Source of the DNA: JBOCEF01 sp047610385 | Lineage (GTDB): Bacteria; Pseudomonadota; Alphaproteobacteria; Rhodobacterales; Rhodobacteraceae | Length of the DNA: 64,000 nt | NCBI GenBank assembly: GCA_047610385.1 | Contig: JBLGAC010000018.1 | Location: forward strand, 5,268-69,267 | Direction: 5' to 3' | Part shown: positions 34,390 to 43,758 of the stretch, piece after piece | Numbering within the stretch: position 1 is the first letter of the stretch | Layout: every line of letters begins with the position of its first letter | Made by a program: the position numbers and the translations under genes | Notes under the pieces: model-generated | What the model saw: only the letters and a program-made list of their open reading frames with translations | What the model was told of the DNA's origin: nothing | Database searches by the model: none

Positions 34390-34875
34390 ATGACCAAAAT
34401 CAGCACAGATATTGCACAGCTCGACCGTATGGACCGCGCCATCCTGCGCATCCTGCAGACTGAGGGACGCCTGCCCAACGCCGATCTGGCGGAGCGGGTG
34501 CACCTCTCGGCCTCCGCCTGCCATCGTCGGGTCGCACGGTTGGAGGCGAAAGGCGTCATCCGCGGTTATGCCGCGTTGTTGGAGCCGCGGGCGGTGGGGC
34601 GGCGCAGCACGGTGTTCGTGGAGATCACGTTGCAAGGCCAGACCACCGATAATCTTGAGGCCTTTGAGGCCCAGGTCGCCCGCATCCCCGACGTGATGGA
34701 ATGCCATCTGATGGCCGGGACCGCGGATTACCTTTTGAAGATCATCGCCCGCGACGCCGACGATTTCGCCCGCATCCACCGCGAACACCTGTCGCGCCTG
34801 CCCGGCGTCGCGCAGATGCATTCAAGCTTTTCGCTCAAGCAGGTCACCAGCATCACCGCCCTGCCGCTCGACTAA
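34390..34875 (+). CDS. Lrp/AsnC-family regulator, probable activator of ald
   Basis: The 161-residue protein has an N-terminal winged helix-turn-helix (DRMDRAILRILQTEGRLPNADLAERV in pieces, then SASACHRRVARLEAKGVIRGY at about 40-60). The C-terminal RAM effector domain includes AQVARIPDVMECHLMAGTADYLLKI. Such proteins form octamers that sense amino acids; the divergent ald suggests L-alanine as ligand (AldR-like). Autoregulation through the shared spacer is likely. Confidence 0.9.
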   Translation: MTKISTDIAQLDRMDRAILRILQTEGRLPNADLAERVHLSASACHRRVARLEAKGVIRGYAALLEPRAVGRRSTVFVEITLQGQTTDNLEAFEAQVARIPDVMECHLMAGTADYLLKIIARDADDFARIHREHLSRLPGVAQMHSSFSLKQVTSITALPLD

Positions 34876-35002
34876 TCTCCCTCGCCGGGAGGGGGTCCCT
34901 CGCCGTGCCGGGGTCCCTCGCCGGGACGGGCGAACGGGGATGGTGCGTGGGGGCGGTTGCGCGGGGGCAGGCTGTGCGCGGGGGGGGGGCAGGCTGGGCG
35001 CG

Positions 35003-35335
35003 TCAGCCGACCAGCGCGGGCAGGCCCCACAGCACCGCCATGCCTGCAAAGATCGCCGCCAGCGCGTTTTTCGTGGTCGCGCCCACCACCAGCGCGACCG
35101 CGGCCGCGATCATGCGCATCGGGTCGGTTTCCCCACCCGTTGCCTTGGGCCAGACCACCATCGGGGTCACCAGCGCCGGGATCACCGTCACCGGCACATA
35201 GCGCAGCAGCTTCATGGCCAGCGGCGGCAGCGCCCGCCCACCCACCAGCCCGAGGAACGAAAACCGGATCAGGAATGTCCCAAGCCCAAGGCTCAGGATC
35301 ACCACCCAAAGCGTGGTGTCGGAAACGCCGGTCAT
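35003..35335 (-). CDS. azlD: AzlD-family membrane protein
   Basis: The 110-residue protein has four hydrophobic helices and opens MTGVSDTTLWVVILSLGLGT, followed by FLIRFSFLGLVGGRALPP, the AzlD signature. It is the small partner of AzlC in exporters of branched-chain amino acids or their analogues. Its ATG overlaps the azlC stop by 4 nt, so the two are translationally coupled. Confidence 0.88.
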   Translation of the reverse strand: MTGVSDTTLWVVILSLGLGTFLIRFSFLGLVGGRALPPLAMKLLRYVPVTVIPALVTPMVVWPKATGGETDPMRMIAAAVALVVGATTKNALAAIFAGMAVLWGLPALVG

Positions 35336-36054
35336 GCCGCAGCCTGCGCGCTGCGTGGTGCCAGCCGGGTTTCCACAAAGGCACCGACGAACATGCCGGC
35401 CAGCGCGCTCAGGATCAGGCCCGTGTTATAGGGCAGGCCCGCCAGCGCCAGCGCCGCAATGATCGCCGTGCCCGCAGCCAGCAGGTTTGGCAGGCCCCGC
35501 AGCATCGGCGCCACCACGGCCACGAACGCAATCGGCACAGCGAAATCCAGCGCATAGCTGTCGGGGATTGCCGCCCCGACCACGACGCCCAGCCACGTGG
35601 CAATGTACCAAAACGGGCACACTGGCGCGATGACGCCGAAATAATACGCGGTCTTTTGCGCCAGCGTCATGCCGGGTTGGTCGGTGAAGCGCTGGATCGA
35701 CAGCGCATACACCTGATCCACCAGGAAATACGCCATCACCGCCCGCACCCCCAACGGCGCCTTGCCCAGATGCGGCGTGATTGAGGCTGAATACATCGCC
35801 ATCCGCATGTTCACCGCCAGCCCGGTCAGCACCGCGATGAACGCTGGTGCCCCGTCGCCCAGCAGTTCCAGCGTGGCGAACTGTGACGCCCCGGCGATCA
35901 CCAGCGCGCTCATCACCATGGTTTCAAGGACGTCGAGGCCCGCCTCGGTTGCCACCACGCCAAACAGCATCCCGAACGGGACCACCACGATCAGAAACGG
36001 GACGCCGTGCCGCATTCCGGTCAAAAAGGCGGAACGGGTGGAAGATGTTGGCAT
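35332..36054 (-). CDS. azlC: AzlC-family branched-chain amino acid exporter, large subunit
   Basis: The 240-residue membrane protein carries AzlC motifs: GMRHGVPFLIVVVPFGMLFG near the N-terminus, ALVIAGASQFATLELLGDGAP and NMRMAMYSASITPHL. AzlCD pairs export branched-chain amino acids. AGGAG lies before ATG 36054. It is 456 bp beyond the Lrp-type regulator and convergent with it, so a regulatory link is possible but not shown. Confidence 0.9.
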   Translation of the reverse strand: MPTSSTRSAFLTGMRHGVPFLIVVVPFGMLFGVVATEAGLDVLETMVMSALVIAGASQFATLELLGDGAPAFIAVLTGLAVNMRMAMYSASITPHLGKAPLGVRAVMAYFLVDQVYALSIQRFTDQPGMTLAQKTAYYFGVIAPVCPFWYIATWLGVVVGAAIPDSYALDFAVPIAFVAVVAPMLRGLPNLLAAGTAIIAALALAGLPYNTGLILSALAGMFVGAFVETRLAPRSAQAAA

Positions 36055-36700
36055 GGGGCGGCTCCTGCGGCAGATATCTTACGTGAGGCTTATCATTCAG
36101 CGCCGCATCTGCGCCAGCCAAGGATTGTGCGCGGTGCGTTCAGCAACTGTGATTTCAGGGGGGCGTTTGCGGCTGTCTCTGACCCGTCTTTGGGGCTGCA
36201 TCTGCGCTGTGCAGTCCCTTGGGTGCGAGCGTTGCGGTTTCGCCTCTGCTGAACGCCATCCTCAGCTTTTCTGACGGGATGGCATCTGAAGGCTGTTTTG
36301 ATGGATGCCCACTTCATGGGCGGCATGGACGTGGCCGATCGGGTGCAGCGGCGAAAGGTGCTGAAATCATGCCCGCCATCCACGCGCTGTCGCTTGCGGA
36401 TCGGGGCTGATGAGGGCCTATTCGCGGCGCATTCCCGGTGATCCGCGTCCGCGGTGACGCCCTGTTGATGTCGCAGCGCGTCGCCTATTGCCCATCCCCG
36501 CCAACGCGCTGCTGGACGGGATGACCGTCCACGGCACCCTCGCGCGGATTGAGGCATCACGTCCCGCCGCTGATCCCCACGCTTTGCCGCCCGCCGCTAG
36601 GCCCTTCGCAACGCGGCCTCGCGCTCCATGCATGGCCGCGCGGCTTCTCCGGGCCGCTGAGCGGTGCTATGCCCGCACTCGGCAATGACATGAGGCGCGC
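36055..36700. other. 646-bp region without a supported gene
   Basis: It contains the azlC promoter region and two short protein-like stretches in different plus frames: MDAHFMGGMDVADRVQRRK near 36301 and PIPANALLDGMTVHGTLAR near 36491. Both are broken by stops or frame changes. They may be remnants of a lost gene; nothing intact is seen. Confidence 0.35.
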
Positions 36701-37969
36701 ATGATCGACGATCCCCAAGACGACGATCCCCGCAAGGGCGCCCCCAAAGCGTCCCTTTCCTCGCTGGCACCGCCACACTCCCCGCCGCCGCCCCGCCGCC
36801 CCGCCGCATTGCAGTCCATGGGCCTGCGCACCGCGGCGTTCTACGCGGCGGTTTTCGGGGGATTCGGCGTGCATCTGCCGTTCTGGCCCCTGTGGCTGGC
36901 GGACCGGGGCCTCAGCGCCGCTGAAATCGGTGTGTTCGGGGCGGCAGGCATGGCCGCGCGGGTGGCGGGTGGATTGATCTTGCCGTCCTTGGCCGACAAA
37001 TGGGATGCGCGGCGGCATATGCTGTTCGTGCTCGGGATTCTGGGGCTGGTGGCGACGCTGGCGCATCTGGTGGTGCCGGACCGGACTTGGCTGATGGTCG
37101 CGACGCTGGGGCTGGCGGCGGCCTTTGCCGGGCTGGTGCCGATCGGCGACGCGCTGGGGGCGGCGGCGGCGCGGGTCTACGGGTTTCAATATGCGCAGGT
37201 GCGCAGCGCCGGGTCGGCGTCGTTTCTGATCGTCAGCCTCGTGCTCGGTGCCGCGATCGGCGCAATGGGGCCGGGGGTGGCGCTGTGGGCCATGGCGGGG
37301 TTCTTCGTGCTTGCGGCCTGGACTGGGCTGACCCATCCCGGCGGCGGGCGCGCCCGCGCCGCCCGCCGCCCGACATTGGCCGAGATCCGGGCGCTGGCCG
37401 CGGCGCCGGTGTTCATGCTGTTCGTGGCTGCCATCGGCCTGTCGCAGGCCAGCCACGGGGTCTATTACGCCTACGGGTCGGTGCATTGGCGCGATCTGGG
37501 GCTGGATGAGGCTGAGATCGGTGCCCTCTGGGCCTTTGGCGTCGCGATAGAGGTGATCTTGATGGCGGTCTGGGGCGGCGCGTTGATCCGGCGCTTTGGC
37601 GCTGCCGGGGCCATCGCACTGTCCGGGGGCGCCGGTGCGTTGCGTTGGGCGGCGATGGCGTTCGACCCAACAGGCGCGGGGCTGTGGGCGCTGCAAAGCC
37701 TGCATGCGCTGAGCTTCGCGGCGGGGCACCTTGGCGCGATTGCCTTCATCTCCGCCGCCGTGCCGGAGCGTCTGGCCGCAGCGGCGCAGGGAATTTTTGG
37801 TGCTGTCGCGGGGGGCGCGCTGACCGCCGTTGTTATGGCGGTGGCCGCTTGGGTGTTTCCGTGGGCGGGCGGTGGTACCTATTGGATTGCCGCCGTGATG
37901 TCGGCAGGCGGGCTTGTGCTGGGGATCGGGCTGTCGCGGCGTTGGGACGGGCGCGCGCTGGCCGACTGA
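36701..37969 (+). CDS. MFS permease of the HcaT / phenylpropionate-permease type
   Basis: The 422-residue protein has a proline-rich cytoplasmic leader (residues ~8-38) and about 12 membrane segments. AAVFGGFGVHLPFWPLWLADRGLSA and YGFQYAQVRSAGSASFLI (given in parts of the N-half) are characteristic of the MFS_1-like/HcaT group. The second half has GVYYAYGSVHWRDLGLDEA. The native substrate cannot be deduced. The start at ATG 36701 has no strong ribosome site; ATG 36818 at MGLRTAAFY would remove the unusual leader and is a real alternative. Confidence 0.8.
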   Translation: MIDDPQDDDPRKGAPKASLSSLAPPHSPPPPRRPAALQSMGLRTAAFYAAVFGGFGVHLPFWPLWLADRGLSAAEIGVFGAAGMAARVAGGLILPSLADKWDARRHMLFVLGILGLVATLAHLVVPDRTWLMVATLGLAAAFAGLVPIGDALGAAAARVYGFQYAQVRSAGSASFLIVSLVLGAAIGAMGPGVALWAMAGFFVLAAWTGLTHPGGGRARAARRPTLAEIRALAAAPVFMLFVAAIGLSQASHGVYYAYGSVHWRDLGLDEAEIGALWAFGVAIEVILMAVWGGALIRRFGAAGAIALSGGAGALRWAAMAFDPTGAGLWALQSLHALSFAAGHLGAIAFISAAVPERLAAAAQGIFGAVAGGALTAVVMAVAAWVFPWAGGGTYWIAAVMSAGGLVLGIGLSRRWDGRALAD

Positions 37970-38149
37970 AGCGCGGTCCGGCCCTCGCGCATCGCTGACG
38001 CTCGCCCGTCGGCCCCGCCCGCACTCCCGCCATGCACCTGTATCTTCGTGGTTCGATGAGGCTTGGTGCGCGCCGCATCTTGGCGGTGCCGGGCCGCAGA
38101 GGGCTCAATGCCCTTAAGGCCCGCATTTGGGGTGCAGGGTGGATTTATG

Positions 38150-39379
38150 TCAGTCGAACGCTCCCACCGCGCGGGCTGCCAGCATATAGGCGCGTCCGGT
38201 GCGGGTGTCGGCCAGTTCGGGCAGGCGGTGGGCGCCCGAAGGGGCCTCCAGTGCTTTGCGCATCATTGTGTCGTAGCGGCGCATCAGATGCATCGCCGTG
38301 TCCCGGAAAATTGCGTCGTGGCGGTTGAGCGCGCGGACCGTGTCGATCGCCTCAACCTCCTGCACGCCGCCCACCGCGGCGACTGCGGGGCCGCGTGCGC
38401 CATTGATGAAGGCGGCCCAATGTTCGGGGGAGGCGGGGCGGACCGTCAGGTCCTCCATATACACGTTGTGCTGCGCCAGCAGGGTCAGCGTGTCCTCCGC
38501 GGCTTGCAGCAGGTCTGAGACCAGCCCATCCTTGACCGCCTCCGACAGCGCGGCGAATCCCTCAGCGTCGTCCGCGTCGCGCGGAAAGTCGAGCGCACGG
38601 GCGATCATCGACCAGTCGCGATCCTTGCCCGCCGCGCCGGTTGCCGCGCCGGGCAGCGGCAGGTCCTGCTGGGCGTCGTCGGGCGCGGCCTTGGCACCCT
38701 GTGCGGTGGGCGCGGCGGTTTTGGCCGCGGCGGGCGGCACGATGCGTTGGGCGGGCGCTTCGGCGAACGCGTCGGTTGGCGTGGGCGTGGGCGTGGGGGC
38801 GGCGCGCTGCCGGATGGCGGGTTGCGCGGCCACGGCGGCGTCTTTGCGGCGCGCCTCAGCGGCCTGCACCCGCGCGGCGGTCTGCGCGGCTGAGGCGAGG
38901 TCGGCCATGGTGTTGAGCTGCGCTTCGATGCGGATCTGCGCCTCAGCAGTGGCGTTGAGCTTGCGTGAGATCGCATCGCGCGCCTCATCGGTTTTTGCGC
39001 GGTCTTCGGCCAGGGCCGTGCGCAGCGCATCAGCGGTCATGCGGCTGGCGCGGCCCGGATCGGCGGCCTCATCGCGGCGCGCGGCGGCGCGCAACAGCGA
39101 GACGACGCGCGCCTCAGCCGCGGCAACCCGCGCGGCCAGCGCGCCATAGGCCGATCCCAGCGCCACCGGTGCCGTGATGATGAGCGTGATGGACGCGGCC
39201 TCGCCATAGCCCGACACAAGGCCGGTGGCGATAAGACCAGCCGCGAGAACCCCGTTCCCGGCCAGCCAGGACAGGGCGAACGTGGTGCCGGCCCGCAAAG
39301 GGCTGGCCGCGTCGCTGCCCGCCGCGGCAAAGAGGTCCGGGTCGGGGCGCAGGCGTTTGTTGTCGTCAGGCTCTGTCAT
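38150..39379 (-). CDS. Membrane protein with coiled-coil and conserved C-terminal domain, unknown
   Basis: The 409-residue protein has two membrane helices near the N-terminus (about 32-55 and 60-85). An alanine-rich coiled coil at about 85-180 includes AEAQIRIEAQLNTMADLASA, followed by a Pro/Thr linker (PTPTPTPTD). The globular C-terminal half holds DRDWSMIARALDFPRDADD, LLQAAEDTLTLLAQHNVYME and ALNRHDAIFRDTAMHLMRRY. The domain order resembles proteins seen in Rhodobacterales genomes, but I recognise no named family. GGAG precedes the ATG. The coiled coil suggests an oligomeric inner-membrane protein. Confidence 0.8.
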   Translation of the reverse strand: MTEPDDNKRLRPDPDLFAAAGSDAASPLRAGTTFALSWLAGNGVLAAGLIATGLVSGYGEAASITLIITAPVALGSAYGALAARVAAAEARVVSLLRAAARRDEAADPGRASRMTADALRTALAEDRAKTDEARDAISRKLNATAEAQIRIEAQLNTMADLASAAQTAARVQAAEARRKDAAVAAQPAIRQRAAPTPTPTPTDAFAEAPAQRIVPPAAAKTAAPTAQGAKAAPDDAQQDLPLPGAATGAAGKDRDWSMIARALDFPRDADDAEGFAALSEAVKDGLVSDLLQAAEDTLTLLAQHNVYMEDLTVRPASPEHWAAFINGARGPAVAAVGGVQEVEAIDTVRALNRHDAIFRDTAMHLMRRYDTMMRKALEAPSGAHRLPELADTRTGRAYMLAARAVGAFD

Positions 39380-39550
39380 GCTCGCTCCGGATCCATAGCG
39401 CGGAGAAGGTGTGGCGCGATCCGCCCGGCTGGTGCCGCGCGGCCGCGCTGTCGGTGCGGCGCTTCAGGCCGGATGCGGCACCCGAACCCCGTGCCGTGAA
39501 GCGGCCGCGCGTCCATGCGCGCGCCCGCTTCTGCGTTGTTCTGCCCACGA

Positions 39551-40021
39551 TCAGATGTAGCGCACGTCGAGCACTTCGTAGGACTTTCCACCGCCGGGGG
39601 TCATCACCTCAACGCTGTCGCCAGGTTGCTTGCCGATCAGCGCGCGCGCCAACGGCGAGCGCAGATTGAGCAGGCCCTTGGCGATGTCAGATTCGGCCTC
39701 GCCCACGATCTGAAAGTTCTTTTCCTCATCGGTATCTTCGTCCACCAGCTTGACCGTGGCGCCGAATTTGATCGCCCCGGTCATCTTGCTTGGGTCGATG
39801 ATGTCGGCGCGGCTGATCAGGCCTTCGATCTCCTGGATGCGGCCTTCGATGTAGGACTGCCGCTCCTTCGCAGAATGATACTCTGCATTCTCGCTCAAGT
39901 CGCCATGTTCGCGCGCCTCGGAAATGGCAGCGATCACCGCGTGCCGTTCCTTGTATTTGAGGTTCTTCAGCTCGGCGTCGAGCGCGGCGAAACCTTTCGC
40001 CGTCATGGGCACTTTTTCCAT
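39551..40021 (-). CDS. greA: Transcription elongation factor GreA
   Basis: GreA inserts into the RNA polymerase secondary channel and triggers cleavage of backtracked RNA. The 156-residue product has the N-terminal coiled coil with the acidic catalytic tip (ISEAREHGDLSENAEYHSAK) and a C-terminal FKBP-like domain ending RSPLARALIGKQPGDSVEVM. The length is typical (158). The start is ATG 40021; longer in-frame starts are not needed. Confidence 0.97.
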   Translation of the reverse strand: MEKVPMTAKGFAALDAELKNLKYKERHAVIAAISEAREHGDLSENAEYHSAKERQSYIEGRIQEIEGLISRADIIDPSKMTGAIKFGATVKLVDEDTDEEKNFQIVGEAESDIAKGLLNLRSPLARALIGKQPGDSVEVMTPGGGKSYEVLDVRYI

Positions 40022-40158
40022 GCCTGCGCGTCCTCGTCCCTGAGGGGGCGTCCAGGCCGCGCGCGCCATGGTCGGCGTGGCGGGCGAACGCGCCCTTGAT
40101 GTAAATTCTTCCGCGCCGAAATTAATCTGAACGAAGGCGCGGGCCCATTCAAACGACC

Positions 40159-40185
40159 TGCAGCCGCGCATCACGCGCGGCTGCA
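40159..40185 (-). terminator. Strong hairpin between tdk and greA
   Basis: TGCAGCCGCGC and GCGCGGCTGCA form a perfect 11-bp stem with a 5-nt loop, 71 nt past the tdk stop on the minus strand. The downstream T-content is modest (GGTCGTTTG). Confidence 0.55.
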
Positions 40186-40255
40186 CCGGTCCCAATAACG
40201 ATAGGCGCCGCGCGGCAGGGTTGCAAGGGGCCGCGCCAAGCCTGCAACGCGCAGA

Positions 40256-40870
40256 TCAGAGAGTTTGCGCGCCATTGGCGATCGCTTCGCGCCAATGCAC
40301 GCGGCACAGCGGCACGTAACGGTCGTTTCCGCCGATCTCAACCTGTGCGCCCGTGGACACCGCGCGGCCCGCCGCATCCATGCGCGCGACCATGGTGGCA
40401 TTGCGCCCGCAATGGCAGATGGTGCGGGCCTCGCGCAGGCTGTCGGCCAGGGCCATCAGCGCTTGGCTGCCGGGAAACAATTCGCCCCGAAAATCGGTGC
40501 GCAGCCCATAGCACATCACCGGCAGGCCCAGATCATCGGCGGCGCGCGCCAATTGCCAGACCTGCGCGGTGGTCAGGAATTGCGCCTCGTCGACCAGCAC
40601 GCAGGCAAGGCGGCCGTCGTCTGGCACCGCCTCAGCGTCGGCCTTGTGGGCTGCGATCAGCGCAAATAGGTCTTGGTCTGGCGTGAAAATCTCCGCCTCG
40701 GCGGAGATGCCGATCCGGCTTGCGATCCGCCCGGCGCCTGCGCGGTCATCCACCGCAGCGGTTAACAGCAGCGTGCGCATGCCGCGTTCGCGATAGTTGT
40801 GCGACGCCTGCAGCAGCAGCGTGGATTTCCCCGCATTCATGGAGGAGTAGGTGAAATATAGCTTTGCCAT
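40256..40870 (-). CDS. tdk: Thymidine kinase
   Basis: Tdk phosphorylates thymidine to dTMP in the salvage pathway. The 204-residue type II enzyme has the P-loop FTYSSMNAGKSTLLLQASHN near residues 6-25, the Walker B region CVLVDEAQFLT, the lasso/thymidine-site segment YGLRTDFRGELFPGS and zinc-ligand cysteines in ARTICHCGRNATM. ATG 40870 gives the normal length. It is divergent from nrdJ, so nucleotide salvage and de novo reduction lie side by side. Confidence 0.96.
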   Translation of the reverse strand: MAKLYFTYSSMNAGKSTLLLQASHNYRERGMRTLLLTAAVDDRAGAGRIASRIGISAEAEIFTPDQDLFALIAAHKADAEAVPDDGRLACVLVDEAQFLTTAQVWQLARAADDLGLPVMCYGLRTDFRGELFPGSQALMALADSLREARTICHCGRNATMVARMDAAGRAVSTGAQVEIGGNDRYVPLCRVHWREAIANGAQTL

Positions 40871-41044
40871 GGGCCGGGGTTTTACCCGCCCGCGCGCCTC
40901 ACGCCAAGGGGGCACGGGCGGCGGGGATGGGGCGCTTTTGGGAACCTCTTTCACGTGGCGGGGTTCGGTGCGCGTTGACGGGCCGGGCCGGTGGCCCTAC
41001 CTGTGCGCAAAATCCCAGATGTCCGCCCGGTTGGAGAACCCCAA

Positions 41045-43327
41045 ATGTCCGCATTCGCCGCCCCCATTGCCGAGCAGATCTGGGACATGAAATACCGGCT
41101 GAAGACGGCTGATGGTGCGCCGCTGGACGTGACGGTTGATGACACCTGGACCCGCATCGCCAACGCGCTGGCTGGACCTGAGGCTGATCCCGCCGCCTGG
41201 GCCCCCAAATTTCGCGCCGCATTGCAAGATTTCCGGTTTCTGCCCGCGGGCCGGATTGTGGCCGGGGCCGGGACGGGCCGGGCGGTGACGCTGTTCAACT
41301 GCTTTGTGATGGGCACGATCCCCGACAATATGGAAGGGATCTTTCAGGGCCTGAAAGAAGCCGCGCTGACGCTTCAGCAAGGCGGCGGCATCGGCTATGA
41401 TTTCTCAACCATCCGGCCCAAGGGGGCGAAAGTGTCGGGGGTGGCGGCGGATGCGTCTGGCCCGATCCCGTTCATGGATGTGTGGGATGCGATGTGCCGC
41501 ACGATCATGTCCGCAGGCAGCCGCCGCGGTGCCATGATGGCCACCCTGCGCTGCGATCACCCCGACATCGAAGCGTTCATTGAGGCCAAGCGCGACCCCG
41601 TGCGCCTGCGCATGTTCAACCTGTCGGTCCTGATCACCGACCCGTTCATGGCGGCGGTGAAGGCTGACGGCCCGTGGGATCTGGTGTTCGACGGCGCAAC
41701 CTACCGCACGGTGCGCGCGCGCGATCTTTGGGACAAGATCATGGGCGCGACCTATGATTTTGCCGAACCGGGGGTGATTTTCATCGACCGGATCAACACC
41801 CTCAACAACCTGAGCTACACTGAGACGATCGCCGCCACCAACCCGTGTGGGGAACAGCCGCTGCCGCCCTATGGTGCGTGCCTGCTCGGCTCTATCAACC
41901 TTGCGCGTCTGGTGGACGACCCGTTCGGCCCGGGCGCAGCGCTGGACGAAGACGCGCTGGCCGACCTGACCGCCACCGCGGTGCGGATGATGGACAATGT
42001 GGTCGACGCCTCGCGCTTTCCGCTGCCCGAACAGGCGCATGAGGCAAAGGCCAAGCGGCGCATCGGCCTTGGCGTCACCGGGCTTGCGGACGCATTGCTG
42101 ATGACCGGCCTGCGCTATGGCAGCCCGGAGGCCGCGGCACAGACCGGCGCATGGCTGCGCATCCTCGCGCGTGCCGCCTATCTGTGCAGCGCCGATCTGG
42201 CGGCCGAAAAAGGGTCGTTCCCGCTGTTTGACCAAGACGCGATTCTGAACGCGCCGATGGTAAAGGCGCTGGGCGATGACGTGGCCGACGCGATCCGGGA
42301 AAAGGGGCTGCGCAACGCGCTTTTGACGTCGATCGCGCCGACGGGGACCATCAGCCTGCTGGCGGGCAATGTCAGCTCGGGGATCGAGCCAGTGTTCGCC
42401 CTGACCTACACCCGCAAAGTGCTGAACCCCGACGGCACGCGCACCGAGCAAGAGGTCGCCGATTACGCCCTTTCGGTCTGGCGCGACCGCTTCGGCGACG
42501 CCCCCCTGCCGGACCATTTCGTCGACGCGCAGACCCTGGCGCCTGAGGACCATGTCCGCATGCAGGCCGCGGCGCAGGAATGGGTGGACAGCTCCATCTC
42601 CAAAACCATCAACGTGCCGGCGGACATTGATTTTGACACGTTCAAGAATGTGTATCTGAGCGCTTGGGACCAAGGCTGCAAAGGCTGCACCACGTATCGG
42701 CCCAACGACATCACCGGATCGGTGCTGTCAGTGGCCGCCGCCCCTGCGCCTGTGCCTGTGCCTGTGCCTGCCGCCGTGCCTGTTTCTGCGCCGACCCAAG
42801 GTGACTGGGCCGCCCACCCGATGGACCGCCCATCCGAACTGCCGGGCCGCACCTACAAGATCAAATGGCCCGAGAGCGAACACGCCATCTACATCACCCT
42901 CAACGACGTGATGGAGGACGGACGCCCGCGGCCCTTTGAGGTGTTCATCAACTCCAAAAACATGGAGCATTTCGCTTGGACCGTGGCGCTGACGCGCATG
43001 ATCTCAGCGGTGTTCCGCCGCGGCGGTGATGTCAGCTTTGTGGGTGAGGAACTGAAGGCCGTGTTCGACCCGCGCGGCGGGGCGTGGATGCAGGGGCGTT
43101 ATGTTCCCTCAATCCTTGCGGCCATCGGCGAGGTGATCGAGCGGCACATGGTCGAGATCGGCTTTCTTGATGGCGCGGGCCGCGGCGCCCGTCTTGATCC
43201 GTCCGCTTCGCCCAAACCGCAGGCACGTCCGCGCGGCCCCGCCTGTCCCAATTGCGGACAATACGCCATGCGCATGTCTGAAGGCTGCATGACCTGCGGG
43301 GAATGTGGCCATTCGAAATGCGGCTGA
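41045..43327 (+). CDS. nrdJ: Adenosylcobalamin-dependent ribonucleotide reductase (class II)
   Basis: This enzyme makes deoxyribonucleotides from ribonucleotides using a B12-generated radical and needs no oxygen. The 760-residue form starts at ATG 41045, 8 nt after GGAG. Key segments are FNCFVMGTIPDNMEGIF with an active-site Cys, QQGGGIGYDFSTIRPKG, INTLNNLSYTETIAATNPCG, GEQPLPPYGACLLGSINLA and SIAPTGTISLLAGN. A Pro/Val/Ala linker (about 565-590) leads to a C-terminal domain ending in a cysteine cluster (CPNCG, CMTCGECGHSKCG) that resembles a zinc ribbon. No B12 riboswitch is evident in the short upstream region. Confidence 0.96.
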   Translation: MSAFAAPIAEQIWDMKYRLKTADGAPLDVTVDDTWTRIANALAGPEADPAAWAPKFRAALQDFRFLPAGRIVAGAGTGRAVTLFNCFVMGTIPDNMEGIFQGLKEAALTLQQGGGIGYDFSTIRPKGAKVSGVAADASGPIPFMDVWDAMCRTIMSAGSRRGAMMATLRCDHPDIEAFIEAKRDPVRLRMFNLSVLITDPFMAAVKADGPWDLVFDGATYRTVRARDLWDKIMGATYDFAEPGVIFIDRINTLNNLSYTETIAATNPCGEQPLPPYGACLLGSINLARLVDDPFGPGAALDEDALADLTATAVRMMDNVVDASRFPLPEQAHEAKAKRRIGLGVTGLADALLMTGLRYGSPEAAAQTGAWLRILARAAYLCSADLAAEKGSFPLFDQDAILNAPMVKALGDDVADAIREKGLRNALLTSIAPTGTISLLAGNVSSGIEPVFALTYTRKVLNPDGTRTEQEVADYALSVWRDRFGDAPLPDHFVDAQTLAPEDHVRMQAAAQEWVDSSISKTINVPADIDFDTFKNVYLSAWDQGCKGCTTYRPNDITGSVLSVAAAPAPVPVPVPAAVPVSAPTQGDWAAHPMDRPSELPGRTYKIKWPESEHAIYITLNDVMEDGRPRPFEVFINSKNMEHFAWTVALTRMISAVFRRGGDVSFVGEELKAVFDPRGGAWMQGRYVPSILAAIGEVIERHMVEIGFLDGAGRGARLDPSASPKPQARPRGPACPNCGQYAMRMSEGCMTCGECGHSKCG

Positions 43328-43357
43328 GGCGGCGCAGCGAATCACGAGATCGTTACA

Positions 43358-43458
43358 ATTGCGCAATGAAGTTTGTTTGATTCGAATCAGTCGTCATGAA
43401 TCGTTACCCATTTCTTTGGTCAGCTGCGGTGGGCGCTTGGCTTTTTTTGATCAAAAAA
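43358..43458. repeat. Three perfect palindromes in an AT-rich block after nrdJ
   Basis: ATTGCGCAAT (43358-43367), TGATTCGAATCA (43378-43389) and TTTTTTGATCAAAAAA (43443-43458) are exact palindromes in an AT-rich stretch. The last could terminate nrdJ transcription in either direction. The first two look like regulator half-site pairs. Confidence 0.6.
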
Positions 43459-43758
43459 TAGGCAATTTGTGCGATATGACGCAACGTCAACGCATCTCTA
43501 GGTTGAAGGAATCGGGATCTTTATCCCCCAGAGTGGAAAGCGCACATTCCTAAAGATTTGGTGAACGATTTCGCCTCGACTCCGCTCAGTATCGCGGCAG
43601 AATGGTTTTGTTCCCGTCCGCGGGGCTGCGTATGTTTTTTCGGGATTGCGTATCGAAGCCCGAACTGTTGCGTGCCGACCGCGTCAGCGTATCGACGCGT
43701 ACAACCGCGCCTTCCCGCCTAACGGGATTGGGGGGCGCAGCGTAAAAGGTTGCACACG

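Noticed and set aside
36093..36560. Minus-strand frame of 155 codons upstream of azlC
   Set aside because: Arg/Ala-rich without motif or ribosome site, and it conflicts with short protein-like stretches on the other strand.
41405..42673. Minus-strand open frame of 422 codons
   Set aside because: Fully antisense to nrdJ, with His/Arg/Gln-rich low-complexity translation and no ribosome site.
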